The notes under the pieces are model-generated. The model was not told the DNA's origin, did no database searches, and saw nothing but the letters and a program-made list of their open reading frames with translations. DNA of 59,898 nucleotides from Lachnospiraceae bacterium (GTDB lineage Bacteria > Bacillota > Clostridia > Lachnospirales > Lachnospiraceae). Below are positions 1 to 8,417 of this stretch, in pieces (position 1 is the first letter of the stretch; every line of letters starts with the position of its first letter). The translations under genes and the position numbers were made by a program. The stretch spans positions 1-59,898 of the forward strand of contig SVFC01000013.1 in assembly GCA_015057035.1 (NCBI GenBank), in the 5' to 3' direction.

Positions 1-1
1 A

Positions 2-673
2 GAATACGTTCCATTCTGTATCGGCGATGCAGAAGCAGCGTTCAACAAACGTATGGCTGGAGAAGAACTGACAAAGGCTGAAATCGACGCATTCAAGACA
101 GAGATGTTAAAGGTTTGTGCTACAGAGTACACACGTCTTGGCTGGGCTATGCAGCTCCACATCGGTGCACTTCGTAACAACAACAGAAGAATGTATGACA
201 AACTTGGCGCAGACACAGGCTTTGACTCAATCAACGACCTTTGCATCGCAGAAGATTTAGCTGCATTCTTAAATAACTTAGAATATGATAAGGTTCTTCC
301 TAAGACAATTCTTTATACATTGAATCCAAAGGACAACTATGTACTTGGAACTATGCTTGGATGTTTCCAGAGCTCAGAAGTAGCTGGTAAGATTCAGTTT
401 GGTTCAGGCTGGTGGTTCAACGATCAGCGTGATGGTATGGAAGGTCAGATGACTTCCCTTGCTAACCTTGGAATGATTGCTCGTTTCGTGGGTATGCTTA
501 CAGATAGCCGTAGCTTCGTGTCTTACCCACGTCATGAATACTTCAGACGTATTTTCTGTAACTTAATCGGAAAATGGGTAGAAGAGAACGAATATCCAGA
601 AGACTACGATACATTAAAAGAAATCGTACAGGGTGTATGCTACTACAACGCTAAGAATTATTTTAAATTCTAG
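2..673 (+). CDS. uxaC: Glucuronate isomerase, C-terminal part (5' end outside window)
   Basis: The reading frame is open from base 2 and ends with TAG at 671-673, so the start lies upstream of the window. About 223 residues remain of a family usually near 465. The segments around GWAMQLHIGALRNNN, the FGSGWWFNDQ stretch and SYPRHEYFRR are typical of the C-terminal half of UxaC, a TIM-barrel metal enzyme of the amidohydrolase superfamily. It converts D-glucuronate to D-fructuronate (and galacturonate to tagaturonate) in the cytoplasm. The dehydrogenase, sugar isomerase and GH79 glucuronidase genes that follow fit a hexuronate-use block. Family assignment is from recognition of sequence; the substrate preference is inferred. 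Confidence 0.93.
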   Translation, partial: EYVPFCIGDAEAAFNKRMAGEELTKAEIDAFKTEMLKVCATEYTRLGWAMQLHIGALRNNNRRMYDKLGADTGFDSINDLCIAEDLAAFLNNLEYDKVLPKTILYTLNPKDNYVLGTMLGCFQSSEVAGKIQFGSGWWFNDQRDGMEGQMTSLANLGMIARFVGMLTDSRSFVSYPRHEYFRRIFCNLIGKWVEENEYPEDYDTLKEIVQGVCYYNAKNYFKF

Positions 674-690
674 GAATTTACTTAGAAACA

Positions 691-699
691 TGATATAAT
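691..699 (+). promoter_or_regulatory. Candidate extended -10 promoter for the SDR gene
   Basis: TG-A-TATAAT lies in the 62-base gap between uxaC and the dehydrogenase, 37 bases before the start codon. No good -35 box is visible, which is acceptable for an extended -10. It would let the dehydrogenase be transcribed apart from uxaC. Confidence 0.45.
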
Positions 700-735
700 C
701 AGTACATTGAGGACAATTGAAAGGAGAAAGGAAAA

Positions 736-1530
736 ATGACAAGTTTTTCTTTAGAGGGGAAAGTTGCTCTTGTAACAGGAGCTTCTTACGGAATCGGTTT
801 TGCAATTGCATCTGCATACGCAGAAGCTGGTGCAACGGTATGTTTTAACGATATCAACCAGGAGTTAGTAGACAAAGGTCTTGCAAACTATGCAGAAAAA
901 GGCATCAAGGCTCATGGTTATGTATGTGATGTTACCAACGAAGATCAGGTAAATGCTATGGTAGCACAGATCGAAAAAGAAGTTGGTGTAATCGATATTT
1001 TAGTAAACAACGCTGGTATCATCAGACGTATTCCAATGCACGAAATGAGTGCTGAAGAATTCAGAAAAGTTATCGATGTTGACTTAAATGCTCCATTTAT
1101 TGTATCTAAGGCTGTTATCCCAGCAATGATCAAAAAAGGACATGGCAAAATCATCAACATCTGCTCAATGATGTCAGAACTTGGCCGTGAAACAGTATCT
1201 GCATATGCAGCTGCTAAGGGTGGCTTAAAGATGCTTACAAAGAACATCTGCTCTGAATATGGCCAGTACAACATTCAGTGTAACGGTATCGGACCTGGAT
1301 ACATTGAAACTCCACAGACTGCTCCACTTCGTGAGATTCAGCCAGATGGAAGTAGACATCCATTTGACCAGTTTATCTGTGCTAAGACACCAGCTAACAG
1401 ATGGTTACAGCCAGAAGAATTACAGGGACCAGCAGTGTTCCTTGCTTCTGAAGCATCTAACGGTGTAAACGGACACATTTTATATGTTGATGGTGGTATT
1501 TTAGCATATATCGGAAAGCAGCCAAGCTAA
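736..1530 (+). CDS. SDR-family oxidoreductase, gluconate 5-dehydrogenase-like
   Basis: This 264-residue protein is a classical short-chain dehydrogenase. It has the nucleotide-binding TGASYGIG (residues 14-21), NNAG (91-94), a catalytic Ser near 144, and the YxxxK pair Tyr157/Lys161 in SAYAAAKGG. The C-terminal VDGG is also standard. Overall it reads like gluconate 5-dehydrogenase / 2-deoxygluconate 3-dehydrogenase (Gno/IdnO/KduD group), acting on keto-sugar acids. A ribosome binding site AGGAG sits about 9 bases before the ATG. Lying directly after uxaC, it may reduce fructuronate or a related keto-uronate; that substrate is an inference from context. The exact member of the KduD/IdnO group cannot be settled by eye. 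Confidence 0.88.
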   Translation: MTSFSLEGKVALVTGASYGIGFAIASAYAEAGATVCFNDINQELVDKGLANYAEKGIKAHGYVCDVTNEDQVNAMVAQIEKEVGVIDILVNNAGIIRRIPMHEMSAEEFRKVIDVDLNAPFIVSKAVIPAMIKKGHGKIINICSMMSELGRETVSAYAAAKGGLKMLTKNICSEYGQYNIQCNGIGPGYIETPQTAPLREIQPDGSRHPFDQFICAKTPANRWLQPEELQGPAVFLASEASNGVNGHILYVDGGILAYIGKQPS

Positions 1531-1531
1531 T

Positions 1532-1667
1532 TAATATCTCGGCTGTCGAATAGAAAGAACTAAAAAGATACGGGTTATACATAAAACGCCTCCACGCGTT
1601 GCTTAACGTCGGCTTGTTTATGTATAACTCCGTATCTTATTATGTATATGGGCGACAGCCGATATTA
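1532..1667. repeat. Nested long hairpin element E1 (two concentric stems)
   Basis: An outer stem pairs 1532-1548 with 1653-1667 (15 bp with a 2-base bulge, core CGGCTGTCG/CGACAGCCG). It encloses an inner stem of about 21 bp, 1565-1585 with 1617-1638, carrying one bulge. The 31-base terminal loop contains CCTCC and TAACGTCGG and resembles the loop of the hairpin at 6926-7007. It may end transcription of the upstream dehydrogenase, but it lacks a clean T-run directly after the stem. Confidence 0.7.
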
Positions 1668-1763
1668 TTATTTAGAAGGGTGGTGCCTTACGATATATAG
1701 GCAAAATACCAACGTCTTTTGTTAAAATTGGGAGAAGTAGAAAAAAGAGAGGAATTCAAAAAT

Positions 1764-2600
1764 ATGCAACTTGGAATTCGATTACATGATATTGAAAAAG
1801 GAACATTAGAGCATAGACTTGAGGTGGCTCATGCACAGGGCTTTAAGTGCGGACATATGGCACTTACCAAAGTAATCTCAGAATATTCTGTAGATGACAG
1901 CGCATTAACCCCAGGTTTTGCTATGTATTTAAAGAAGATTTTTGCTCAGAACGATTTAGACATCGCTGTATTGGGATGCTACTTAAATCTTGCTAATCCA
2001 AATCAGGAAAGCCTGAAGAAGATAACCAACCGTTATCTGGCACACATTCGTTTTGCGTCCTTACTGGGAACAGGCGTTGTAGGAACAGAAACAGGTGCGG
2101 TAAACGAACAGTATGCTACAGAGGAAGCCAATTGGACAGACGAGGCACTGGATATTTTTATTCAGAATGTGCGTCCAGTGGTGGAATATGCCGAGAAGAT
2201 GGGGGTTATCCTTGCCATTGAGCCAGTGTGCAGACATATTGTAAATACACCAGCGAGAGCAAGAAAGGTATTAGATACCATTAACTCTCCAAATCTTCAG
2301 ATTATCTTTGACCCAGTGAACTTGCTTGATATGTGGAATTACGAACAGCGTGAAGAAATCATCGCTGAAGCAATCGAACTGCTTGGCAAAGATGTAGCTA
2401 TGGTTCACATCAAGGACTTTGTCATCGAAGGCGATAAGATGATTTCCTGTGCAGCAGGTACTGGTATGATGGACTACACACAGATTGTCAAATTCATCAA
2501 AGAACAGAAACCTTATGTGCATGTAACTTTGGAAGATACTAAACCAGAAAATGCCGTGGAAGCACGTAAATTCTTCCAGGGATTGTGGGATGAAGCATAA
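1764..2600 (+). CDS. Sugar phosphate isomerase/epimerase-like TIM-barrel protein
   Basis: This 278-residue protein has the layout of the AP-endonuclease-2/xylose-isomerase-like TIM barrel. Metal-binding acidic and histidine residues are visible in the order IEPVCRH, FDPVNLL, VHIKDF and LEDT. The in-frame ATG at 1719 would add 15 unrelated residues without a good ribosome site; ATG 1764 follows AGAGG and begins MQLGIRLHD, so it is preferred. The stop codon overlaps the start of the TetR gene (TAATG), so the two are translationally coupled. Context suggests isomerisation or epimerisation of a sugar released from glucuronides. The actual substrate cannot be read from the sequence. Confidence 0.8.
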   Translation: MQLGIRLHDIEKGTLEHRLEVAHAQGFKCGHMALTKVISEYSVDDSALTPGFAMYLKKIFAQNDLDIAVLGCYLNLANPNQESLKKITNRYLAHIRFASLLGTGVVGTETGAVNEQYATEEANWTDEALDIFIQNVRPVVEYAEKMGVILAIEPVCRHIVNTPARARKVLDTINSPNLQIIFDPVNLLDMWNYEQREEIIAEAIELLGKDVAMVHIKDFVIEGDKMISCAAGTGMMDYTQIVKFIKEQKPYVHVTLEDTKPENAVEARKFFQGLWDEA

Positions 2601-3106
2601 TGTATAAAGTATGTAAAACGGAAAAATCCATAGAACGACAGAAACTTTTTCAAACGACGTTACTTTCCATGATGGAGAAGCAGAAGTTTTCAGACATTAC
2701 AGTAACTTCTTTGTGCAAGAAGATGGATGCGCCCCGCAAGGCATTTTATCGTTATTATGATGCCCTAGAAGATGTACTGACAGCAGTGATTGACGAAGCG
2801 ATTACAGAGGCTTTTTTGTATCTGGAAGTAAAGGTGGATCTGGAAGGCTTTTTTGCCTATTGGAAGTCGAAAAAGTATTTACTGGACGTATTGGAGATTA
2901 ACGGATTAAGCCCACTGATGCTTAACCGGTTATATGGACGTTTGGAGGCAAAACCTTTGAAACAGGGAATCTCGGGAAAAGAATTAAAGTACACAGGATA
3001 TATTTCTGCGATTATGACAATGCTGATTTCCTGGCACCATGCTGGAATGCAACAGTCGGAGAAAGAGATGAGTCTTCTTGTAAAAGAAATGTTTTCTTTG
3101 AGTTGA
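2600..3106 (+). CDS. TetR-family transcriptional regulator
   Basis: This 168-residue protein has an N-terminal helix-turn-helix typical of TetR (residues about 15-58: FSDITVTSLCKKM, then the RKAFYRYYDALEDVL recognition-helix signature). A variable helical C-terminal ligand domain follows. The start codon shares one base with the stop of the isomerase gene, so it is the last gene of that transcript. A hairpin terminator follows at 3183-3209. It is probably a local repressor of the uronate block responding to a sugar-acid or glucuronide, but neither ligand nor operator can be identified here. Confidence 0.85.
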   Translation: MYKVCKTEKSIERQKLFQTTLLSMMEKQKFSDITVTSLCKKMDAPRKAFYRYYDALEDVLTAVIDEAITEAFLYLEVKVDLEGFFAYWKSKKYLLDVLEINGLSPLMLNRLYGRLEAKPLKQGISGKELKYTGYISAIMTMLISWHHAGMQQSEKEMSLLVKEMFSLS

Positions 3107-3182
3107 CGATTTTGTGTTAGTAAAAATCACTAAAAACATAGTATGAAAAATTGGAACAGAGTGTCACACTTGTCCCATATTT

Positions 3183-3209
3183 GTCCCTCTCACTGAGAGG
3201 GACTTTTTT
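3183..3209 (+). terminator. Rho-independent terminator after the TetR gene
   Basis: A 9-bp perfect stem (GTCCCTCTC / GAGAGGGAC) with a 3-base loop is followed by six T. It closes the uxaC-side operon before the lipoprotein gene. Confidence 0.9.
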
Positions 3210-3272
3210 GTTATAATATGATTGGTAGGAAATTGTGTTATATTGCGTGACATGTATAGGAGGATAGAAAAG

Positions 3273-3959
3273 ATGAGAAGAATTATTTTGACTCTAACAG
3301 GTGTTATGTGTGTTCTTTTAACGGCATGTTCGATTGTTGAAGTAAACAACATAGAGAGATTTAATAACGCGATACAGAAAGAACTTGTAAATAAAGACTT
3401 CCATCATATTGAAGAGACAATCATACAAACCATGAATGGTGTTACTACCCTAAAGCAAGAAAAACAGCTGTATTATTGTGATGAAAAGTTCTATGTGGAA
3501 AATGTACAGAATGATAATATGTACATATATGGAGTGAAGTATAACATCATGGAATACATTTCACAGGCAAGAACACCAGATGAAATAGAGTGGGTGGAAA
3601 CACAAACCCCTCAGTCATTAGAGGCTTTTAAAAGCTGGTTTTTAACCATTGACAAGGAGACCTTTGCATTTAAAGATGAATATATTTCCATTGAGGAAAA
3701 GACAGATGGGTATATGGTTACATATGACCGTTCGCAAGAAGCCACATCAAATGAGAATGAAGTGAATACGGTTAAGGAAACCTACTATTTTGATAAGAAA
3801 TGGAACTTAATCAAAACAGAACTTATTACTGAAGGAATGATGGCATTAGAAAACGGACTGAGTGGTAAAATACAATATATAATTACCACACAATTTATGG
3901 ATACTTCGAAAAAAGACATCTCAAAGAAAATAGAAGATGTTTATAAAAGTATAAAATAA
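3273..3959 (+). CDS. Predicted lipoprotein, unknown function
   Basis: This 228-residue protein has a lipoprotein signal: a basic start MRRII, a hydrophobic stretch and the lipobox LTAC with Cys19 as the lipidation site. The upstream in-frame ATG at 3222 would place a charged tail before the signal. ATG 3273 follows a perfect AGGAGG at 3258-3263 and is preferred. The mature part is charged and polar with many Lys/Glu and strand-like Thr-rich stretches (for example VKETYYFDKKWN), similar in style to DUF-type outer-surface lipoproteins of Lachnospiraceae. It lies 13 bases before the GH79 gene and may be cotranscribed with it. No enzymatic motif is seen. Confidence 0.8.
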   Translation: MRRIILTLTGVMCVLLTACSIVEVNNIERFNNAIQKELVNKDFHHIEETIIQTMNGVTTLKQEKQLYYCDEKFYVENVQNDNMYIYGVKYNIMEYISQARTPDEIEWVETQTPQSLEAFKSWFLTIDKETFAFKDEYISIEEKTDGYMVTYDRSQEATSNENEVNTVKETYYFDKKWNLIKTELITEGMMALENGLSGKIQYIITTQFMDTSKKDISKKIEDVYKSIK

Positions 3960-3972
3960 AAGGAGAAAAACT

Positions 3973-5469
3973 ATGGGCAAATTTGTAAAACTGAATCCAA
4001 CAGAATTAAAAGCACTTCGTCAGATTGATCCACGTCTCGTATCTTACAATGTGGAAATGACAGAAGTAACAGGTGGTACTTTCTGGAAAGCCTACACAGA
4101 AGCGCAGGTAGATGGTACAGAAGAATTCCCAGTTATCAAAGACTGGAGCAATATGGGTAATTTACAGCAGTGGTATGACCCAATCGATACTACCAATCCT
4201 AGACTGATCAAACTTGCAAAAGAACTTGGTACAGCATGGGTACGTGTATCTGGAACATGGGCTAACAAGACATACTACGATTTCGAAGGTAAATATGCAG
4301 ATGGCACTGTTCCAGAAGGCTATCAGAACGTTCTTACAAAGGAACAGTGGATTAACCTTCTTGACTTTGTTAAAGCAGTAGATGGCAAATTACTTGTTTC
4401 TTTTGCAAACTGCCCAGGTAACCATAAAGCAGATGAACCATGGGATACAACTCAGGCAAAATTACTTATGGACACAAGTATTGAACATGGTGTTCCAATT
4501 TCTGCAGCGGAGTTCACAAATGAACCAAACTTAATTGCACTTTCTGGTTTACCAGTAGGATATACAGCAGAAGACCATGCTCGTGACCATGATGCATTCG
4601 GTGCATGGCTTAGAGAAAACTATCCAGATTGCTTATTCGTTGGACCATGTACAGTAGGTGATGTTGATATGTTCGGTATGGGTAACGATGGCGCTGGCGG
4701 TGGAATGGCTGCCGGATTTGAAATGGTTACAACAGAGCAGTTATTAGGCGAATACAAATCTAAAATGGATGTATTCAGCTATCACTACTACAATGGTGTT
4801 TCAGAACGTGGTGCAGCTATGGGCGGTCATTGGCCATATGAAGCAGCTCTTACAGAAAAATACTTAGGAATTGCTGCACATTGCGCAAGACAGTATGTTC
4901 CAAAACGTGACAAATATGTTCCTGGCGGACAGATGTGGGTAACAGAATCAGGTGACGCTGGCTGCGGCGGCAATACATGGGCTTCTACTTATGTTGATGT
5001 ACCACGTACTTTAAATGAACTTGGCGAATTCGCATCAGTTACAGATGGTATCATCTTCCACAATACACTTGCATCTTCTGACTATGGTTTCTTAAAACAT
5101 GGCACATTCGTTCCAAGACCAAACTACTTCGCAGTATTACTTTGGAATAGAATCATGGGCTCTACAGTATATGATTGTGGTCCAGTTTCTGAAGGAGCAC
5201 ATGTATATGCTCATTCACGTAAAGACGGAAAAGACGGTTATGCATACTTAATCGTTAACAACTCTAACGAAACAACAACCGTAGAACTTCCAAAAGAAGC
5301 AGACGTATATATGCTTGCAGGTGAAGGAAAACTTCGTGCTCGCGTTATGACATTAAATGGAAATCCATTAGTACTTGGTGCTAACGATGAACTTCCAGCT
5401 TTAGACCCAGTAAAAGCAACTGGAACTCTTGAGATTCCAGCAACTAACTGTGCGTTTATTGTATTATAA
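3973..5469 (+). CDS. GH79-family beta-glucuronidase (heparanase-like), cytoplasmic
   Basis: This 498-residue protein resembles glycoside hydrolase family 79. A (beta/alpha)8 barrel with the acid/base Glu184 in FTNEPN and the nucleophile Glu325 in WVTESG is followed by a C-terminal beta domain (about 395-498). It has no signal peptide, so it should act in the cytoplasm on imported glucuronides, releasing glucuronate. That fits uxaC upstream. The ribosome site AGGAG is 6 bases before the ATG. A terminator follows at 5483-5514. GH79 membership is by motif and overall layout; related clan GH-A families (GH30, GH39) share the NEP motif but fit the rest less well. Confidence 0.8.
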   Translation: MGKFVKLNPTELKALRQIDPRLVSYNVEMTEVTGGTFWKAYTEAQVDGTEEFPVIKDWSNMGNLQQWYDPIDTTNPRLIKLAKELGTAWVRVSGTWANKTYYDFEGKYADGTVPEGYQNVLTKEQWINLLDFVKAVDGKLLVSFANCPGNHKADEPWDTTQAKLLMDTSIEHGVPISAAEFTNEPNLIALSGLPVGYTAEDHARDHDAFGAWLRENYPDCLFVGPCTVGDVDMFGMGNDGAGGGMAAGFEMVTTEQLLGEYKSKMDVFSYHYYNGVSERGAAMGGHWPYEAALTEKYLGIAAHCARQYVPKRDKYVPGGQMWVTESGDAGCGGNTWASTYVDVPRTLNELGEFASVTDGIIFHNTLASSDYGFLKHGTFVPRPNYFAVLLWNRIMGSTVYDCGPVSEGAHVYAHSRKDGKDGYAYLIVNNSNETTTVELPKEADVYMLAGEGKLRARVMTLNGNPLVLGANDELPALDPVKATGTLEIPATNCAFIVL

Positions 5470-5482
5470 TTTATAAATATCG

Positions 5483-5514
5483 AAAGAGGCCTCTGAAATA
5501 GAGGTCTCTTTTTT
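5483..5514 (+). terminator. Rho-independent terminator after GH79 gene
   Basis: AAAGAGGCCTCT pairs with AGAGGTCTCTTT (one G-T pair) around a 5-base loop and runs into a T-tract. Confidence 0.9.
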
Positions 5515-5584
5515 GTGCAATGATTCAACTCCGCCTTAAAAATGTTATTTTTGTGAAAAAAGATACTTTTTCCTTGCGTTCTGT

Positions 5585-5592
5585 GATATACT
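5585..5592 (+). promoter_or_regulatory. Candidate -10 element for cyuA
   Basis: TGATATACT (5584-5592) reads as an extended -10 (TGnTATACT), about 52 bases before the start codon. No convincing -35 is present. Confidence 0.4.
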
Positions 5593-5644
5593 TACCAAGG
5601 AATGAAATCATATTGTTATATAAAAATAATAATGGAGTATACAA

Positions 5645-6919
5645 ATGAGTCTTACAAAAGAAACCTATCAGGCATATTGTGATATTTTAAAAGAGGAGTT
5701 GCGTCTGGCAATGGGCTGTACAGAGCCAATCGCCATTGCATACAGTGCATCTGTAGCACGCAGTTACATGGAACAGGAGCCAACTTCCATCACGATTAAC
5801 CTTAGTGGAAATATTATTAAAAATACCAAGAGTGTGGTAGTTCCGGCCACTGGTGGCATGCATGGAATTCCAGCAGCAGTTATCGCAGGAACTGTAGCCA
5901 ACAAACCAGAATTGGTGCTGGAAGTGTTATCTGCCTTAAATAGCGAAGACATTCCTAAGATGCAGGCCATGATGGAAAACTGTCCAGTGGAAGTAAAAGA
6001 ATTAGATACCACACACATTTTTGAAATTGTCCTTGTGATGAAGAATGAATCTGAAGACGTACGTGTTCGTCTTTTAGACCGTCATACCAATCTTGTGTAT
6101 GTGGAGAAAAATGGACAGGTTTTACTTCGCAACGAACAGGAAGAAGAGGATGGTGGTATCAAAACAGACCGTACACTCTTGAATGTAGAAGATATTGTTG
6201 CTTTTGCAGATGAAGTAGACATTGAGGATGTAAGAGAACTTCTTGAGCGCCAGATTGAGTGCAATATGGCAATCGCAGAAGAAGGACTTACCAACGATTA
6301 CGGCGCTTGCATTGGTAAAATCATTTATAAGAATGGCGAATGTAGTCTTCCAGAAAAAGCCCGTGCTTTTGCAGCAGCAGGTTCTGACGCCAGAATGAAC
6401 GGCTGTGAGATGCCAGTTTGTATTATTTCTGGTAGTGGAAACCAGGGTATGACCGCGTCAATTCCAGTGGTGGTTTATGCAAGAGAACTGGGAAAAAGCC
6501 ATGAAGAGCTTCTTCGCGCAGTGTTAGTATCTGACCTTATTACCACACATTTAAAAACGGGTATTGGATGTCTGTCCGCATACTGTGGTGCTATCAGTGC
6601 AGGTTGTGGATGTGGCGCTGGAATTGCATATCTTAATGGTGGTAAATTCAAAGAAATTGCCCACACCATCGTAAATGCTCTGGCGGTTTTATCTGGAACT
6701 ATCTGTGATGGTGCAAAATCGTCTTGTGCAGCAAAGATTGCTATGGCAGTAGAAAGCGGTATTTTAGGCTATGAGATGTACCAGAATGGCAGTCAGTTCT
6801 ATGGTGGAGATGGTATTGTAACCAAGGGTGTTGAAAATACGATCGCGAATGTAGGAAGATTAGCTTCTCAAGGAATGAGTGGTACGGATAAAGAAATCAT
6901 TCGCATTATGTTACAATAG
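5645..6919 (+). CDS. cyuA: L-cysteine desulfidase (UPF0597 / CyuA family)
   Basis: This 424-residue protein matches the UPF0597/L-cysteine desulfidase family. These enzymes split L-cysteine to pyruvate, ammonia and sulfide using an iron-sulfur cluster, and are related to L-serine dehydratase. The hallmark MGCTEP carries Cys25. Further family-type cysteines occur in GIGCLSAYCG, SAGCGCGAG and GTICDGAKSSC, the region supplying the other cluster ligands. It is monocistronic, with its own likely promoter, and converges on the M20 gene across a long hairpin. Cytoplasmic. A serine/threonine dehydratase activity cannot be excluded from sequence alone. Confidence 0.87.
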   Translation: MSLTKETYQAYCDILKEELRLAMGCTEPIAIAYSASVARSYMEQEPTSITINLSGNIIKNTKSVVVPATGGMHGIPAAVIAGTVANKPELVLEVLSALNSEDIPKMQAMMENCPVEVKELDTTHIFEIVLVMKNESEDVRVRLLDRHTNLVYVEKNGQVLLRNEQEEEDGGIKTDRTLLNVEDIVAFADEVDIEDVRELLERQIECNMAIAEEGLTNDYGACIGKIIYKNGECSLPEKARAFAAAGSDARMNGCEMPVCIISGSGNQGMTASIPVVVYARELGKSHEELLRAVLVSDLITTHLKTGIGCLSAYCGAISAGCGCGAGIAYLNGGKFKEIAHTIVNALAVLSGTICDGAKSSCAAKIAMAVESGILGYEMYQNGSQFYGGDGIVTKGVENTIANVGRLASQGMSGTDKEIIRIMLQ

Positions 6920-6925
6920 AATCCC

Positions 6926-7007
6926 AAACCAGCCCTCTATAATAAATAATCATCTCCTCCGTCCTACGTAAAGTCGGTGATGATTATTTATTATAGAGGG
7001 CTGGTTT
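6926..7007. terminator. Perfect 29-bp hairpin between convergent genes (element E2)
   Basis: Bases 6926-6954 and 6979-7007 are exact reverse complements over 29 positions, with a 24-base loop that contains CCTCC and TAAAGTCGG. It lies between convergent cyuA and the M20 gene and probably terminates both, with T-rich sequence on each side. The stem is far longer than a usual terminator and the loop resembles that of the hairpin at 1565-1638. Confidence 0.8.
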
Positions 7008-7039
7008 TATTTTATTGCAAAGCAATGAGAATGAATACT

Positions 7040-8272
7040 TTATCCTTCTTCATTAGTTGACAACCATCGCATCGCATTATATGCATACACGGAACTGCCG
7101 ATACTTAGTACATTTTCATCAAAGGTTACTTCCGGGTGGTGTAATGGATAATTGCATCCTGTGTCAGCGTTGCCAGCAGCGATTGCAAGCATAATGGAAG
7201 GAACTTCGTGGCTGAAGTAGGCGAAGTCTTCTGAGCCTGTGGCTTTTGTAGACTTGTTATTGCTAAGAAGTTCATTTTTTGTAAATGCCTTCTCTGGTCC
7301 TAAGAGTTCTTTCATATATGTGGAAACATCACGGGAGAGAGTTGCGTCATTCAACAGAGTAGGACAGCCAGAAGTAAATTCCAGCGTTGCTTCTGCACGA
7401 AAAGTAGTTGCTATACTTGAGATGATTTCCGCCATGCGTTTTTTAATAAAGTTTCTAACTTCCTCATCATAGGCGCGCATAGTTCCAGTGAGCTCTGCGG
7501 TATCAGGGATGGCGTTTGCCGCTTTTCCGGCGTGGAGAGAACCAATCGTAAGAACTGCATCATCAAACATAGAGAGTTCTCTTGCGTGGATTTCCTGTAA
7601 ACTTGTTACGATGTGCGATGCAACAGTAATAGGGTCAACGCCAAGCTGTGGCATAGCTCCATGACAGCCTGTTCCTTGAATGTGTATTTCAAAATAATCG
7701 GCAGCAGGTGCACTAACTCCACCATCACAGACAACGACGGTTCCAGTTTCAAAAGGCATTCCAACAGTTACGTGAATCATAAGGGCTGCGTCTGGGGTGG
7801 TATCACGAAGGACACCTGCTTCAATCATATCTTTTGCACCTTCTAAGAGCTCTTCTGCAGGTTGGAAACAGAGTACAACCTGTCCTTTTAATTCATTTTC
7901 ATGTTTTTTCAATAGTTCAGTAGCGCCTAGGAGCATAGTAGTGTGCATATCGTGTCCACAGGCGTGCATGCATCCACTACTTGATGCATAATCAAGTGGT
8001 GTTTCCTCCTGAATTGGAAGAGCATCCATATCTGCACGGAGAAGAATGATGTTGTGAGCATTGTGTTTTGGAGTAGGGCCCACCGTCGCAATTAATCCCA
8101 TTTTTCCATATTTATGCGGAGCATAGCCCATCTGCACGAGCTGATCGTGTACGAATTGATAGGTTTCCTGTAAATCAAAGCCTAACTCAGGGTGAGAGTG
8201 GAGGTGACGGCGGATTTCTACTAATTTTTCCTGTAATTCTAAACTTTCAGATAAAATGATTTCTGGATTCAT
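7040..8272 (-). CDS. M20-family amidohydrolase (N-acyl-amino-acid / hippurate hydrolase type)
   Basis: This 410-residue protein belongs to the M20D metallopeptidase family. Metal ligands are visible as Cys105 and His107 in ACGHDMH, Glu140/Glu141 in QPAEE, and His167 in MIHVT. The substrate-side RRHLHSHPELGF (21-32) and the C-terminal GSEDFAYFS are also standard. Such enzymes remove acyl groups or open amide bonds of N-acyl amino acids in the cytoplasm. It stands alone on the minus strand, converging with cyuA. The exact substrate (N-acyl-cysteine, hippurate, aminobenzoyl-glutamate, and others) is not decidable, though the cysteine-degrading neighbour is suggestive. Confidence 0.88.
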   Translation of the reverse strand: MNPEIILSESLELQEKLVEIRRHLHSHPELGFDLQETYQFVHDQLVQMGYAPHKYGKMGLIATVGPTPKHNAHNIILLRADMDALPIQEETPLDYASSSGCMHACGHDMHTTMLLGATELLKKHENELKGQVVLCFQPAEELLEGAKDMIEAGVLRDTTPDAALMIHVTVGMPFETGTVVVCDGGVSAPAADYFEIHIQGTGCHGAMPQLGVDPITVASHIVTSLQEIHARELSMFDDAVLTIGSLHAGKAANAIPDTAELTGTMRAYDEEVRNFIKKRMAEIISSIATTFRAEATLEFTSGCPTLLNDATLSRDVSTYMKELLGPEKAFTKNELLSNNKSTKATGSEDFAYFSHEVPSIMLAIAAGNADTGCNYPLHHPEVTFDENVLSIGSSVYAYNAMRWLSTNEEG

Positions 8273-8417
8273 AGAGGCTCCTTTTGCAAAATATAAATGT
8301 TCTGTTAATATTTACCGAATGTGCTTATGCACTTGATTTTTATATGTATTTTGGGTAAAGTATATTTAGAAGAAATCTGCCCTGTGGGGCGAATGGAATT
8401 TCTATGGGGGTTACAAT

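Noticed and set aside
945..1274. Minus-strand open frame of 109 codons inside the SDR gene
   Set aside because: It is antisense to a clear family member, has no ribosome site and no recognisable product.
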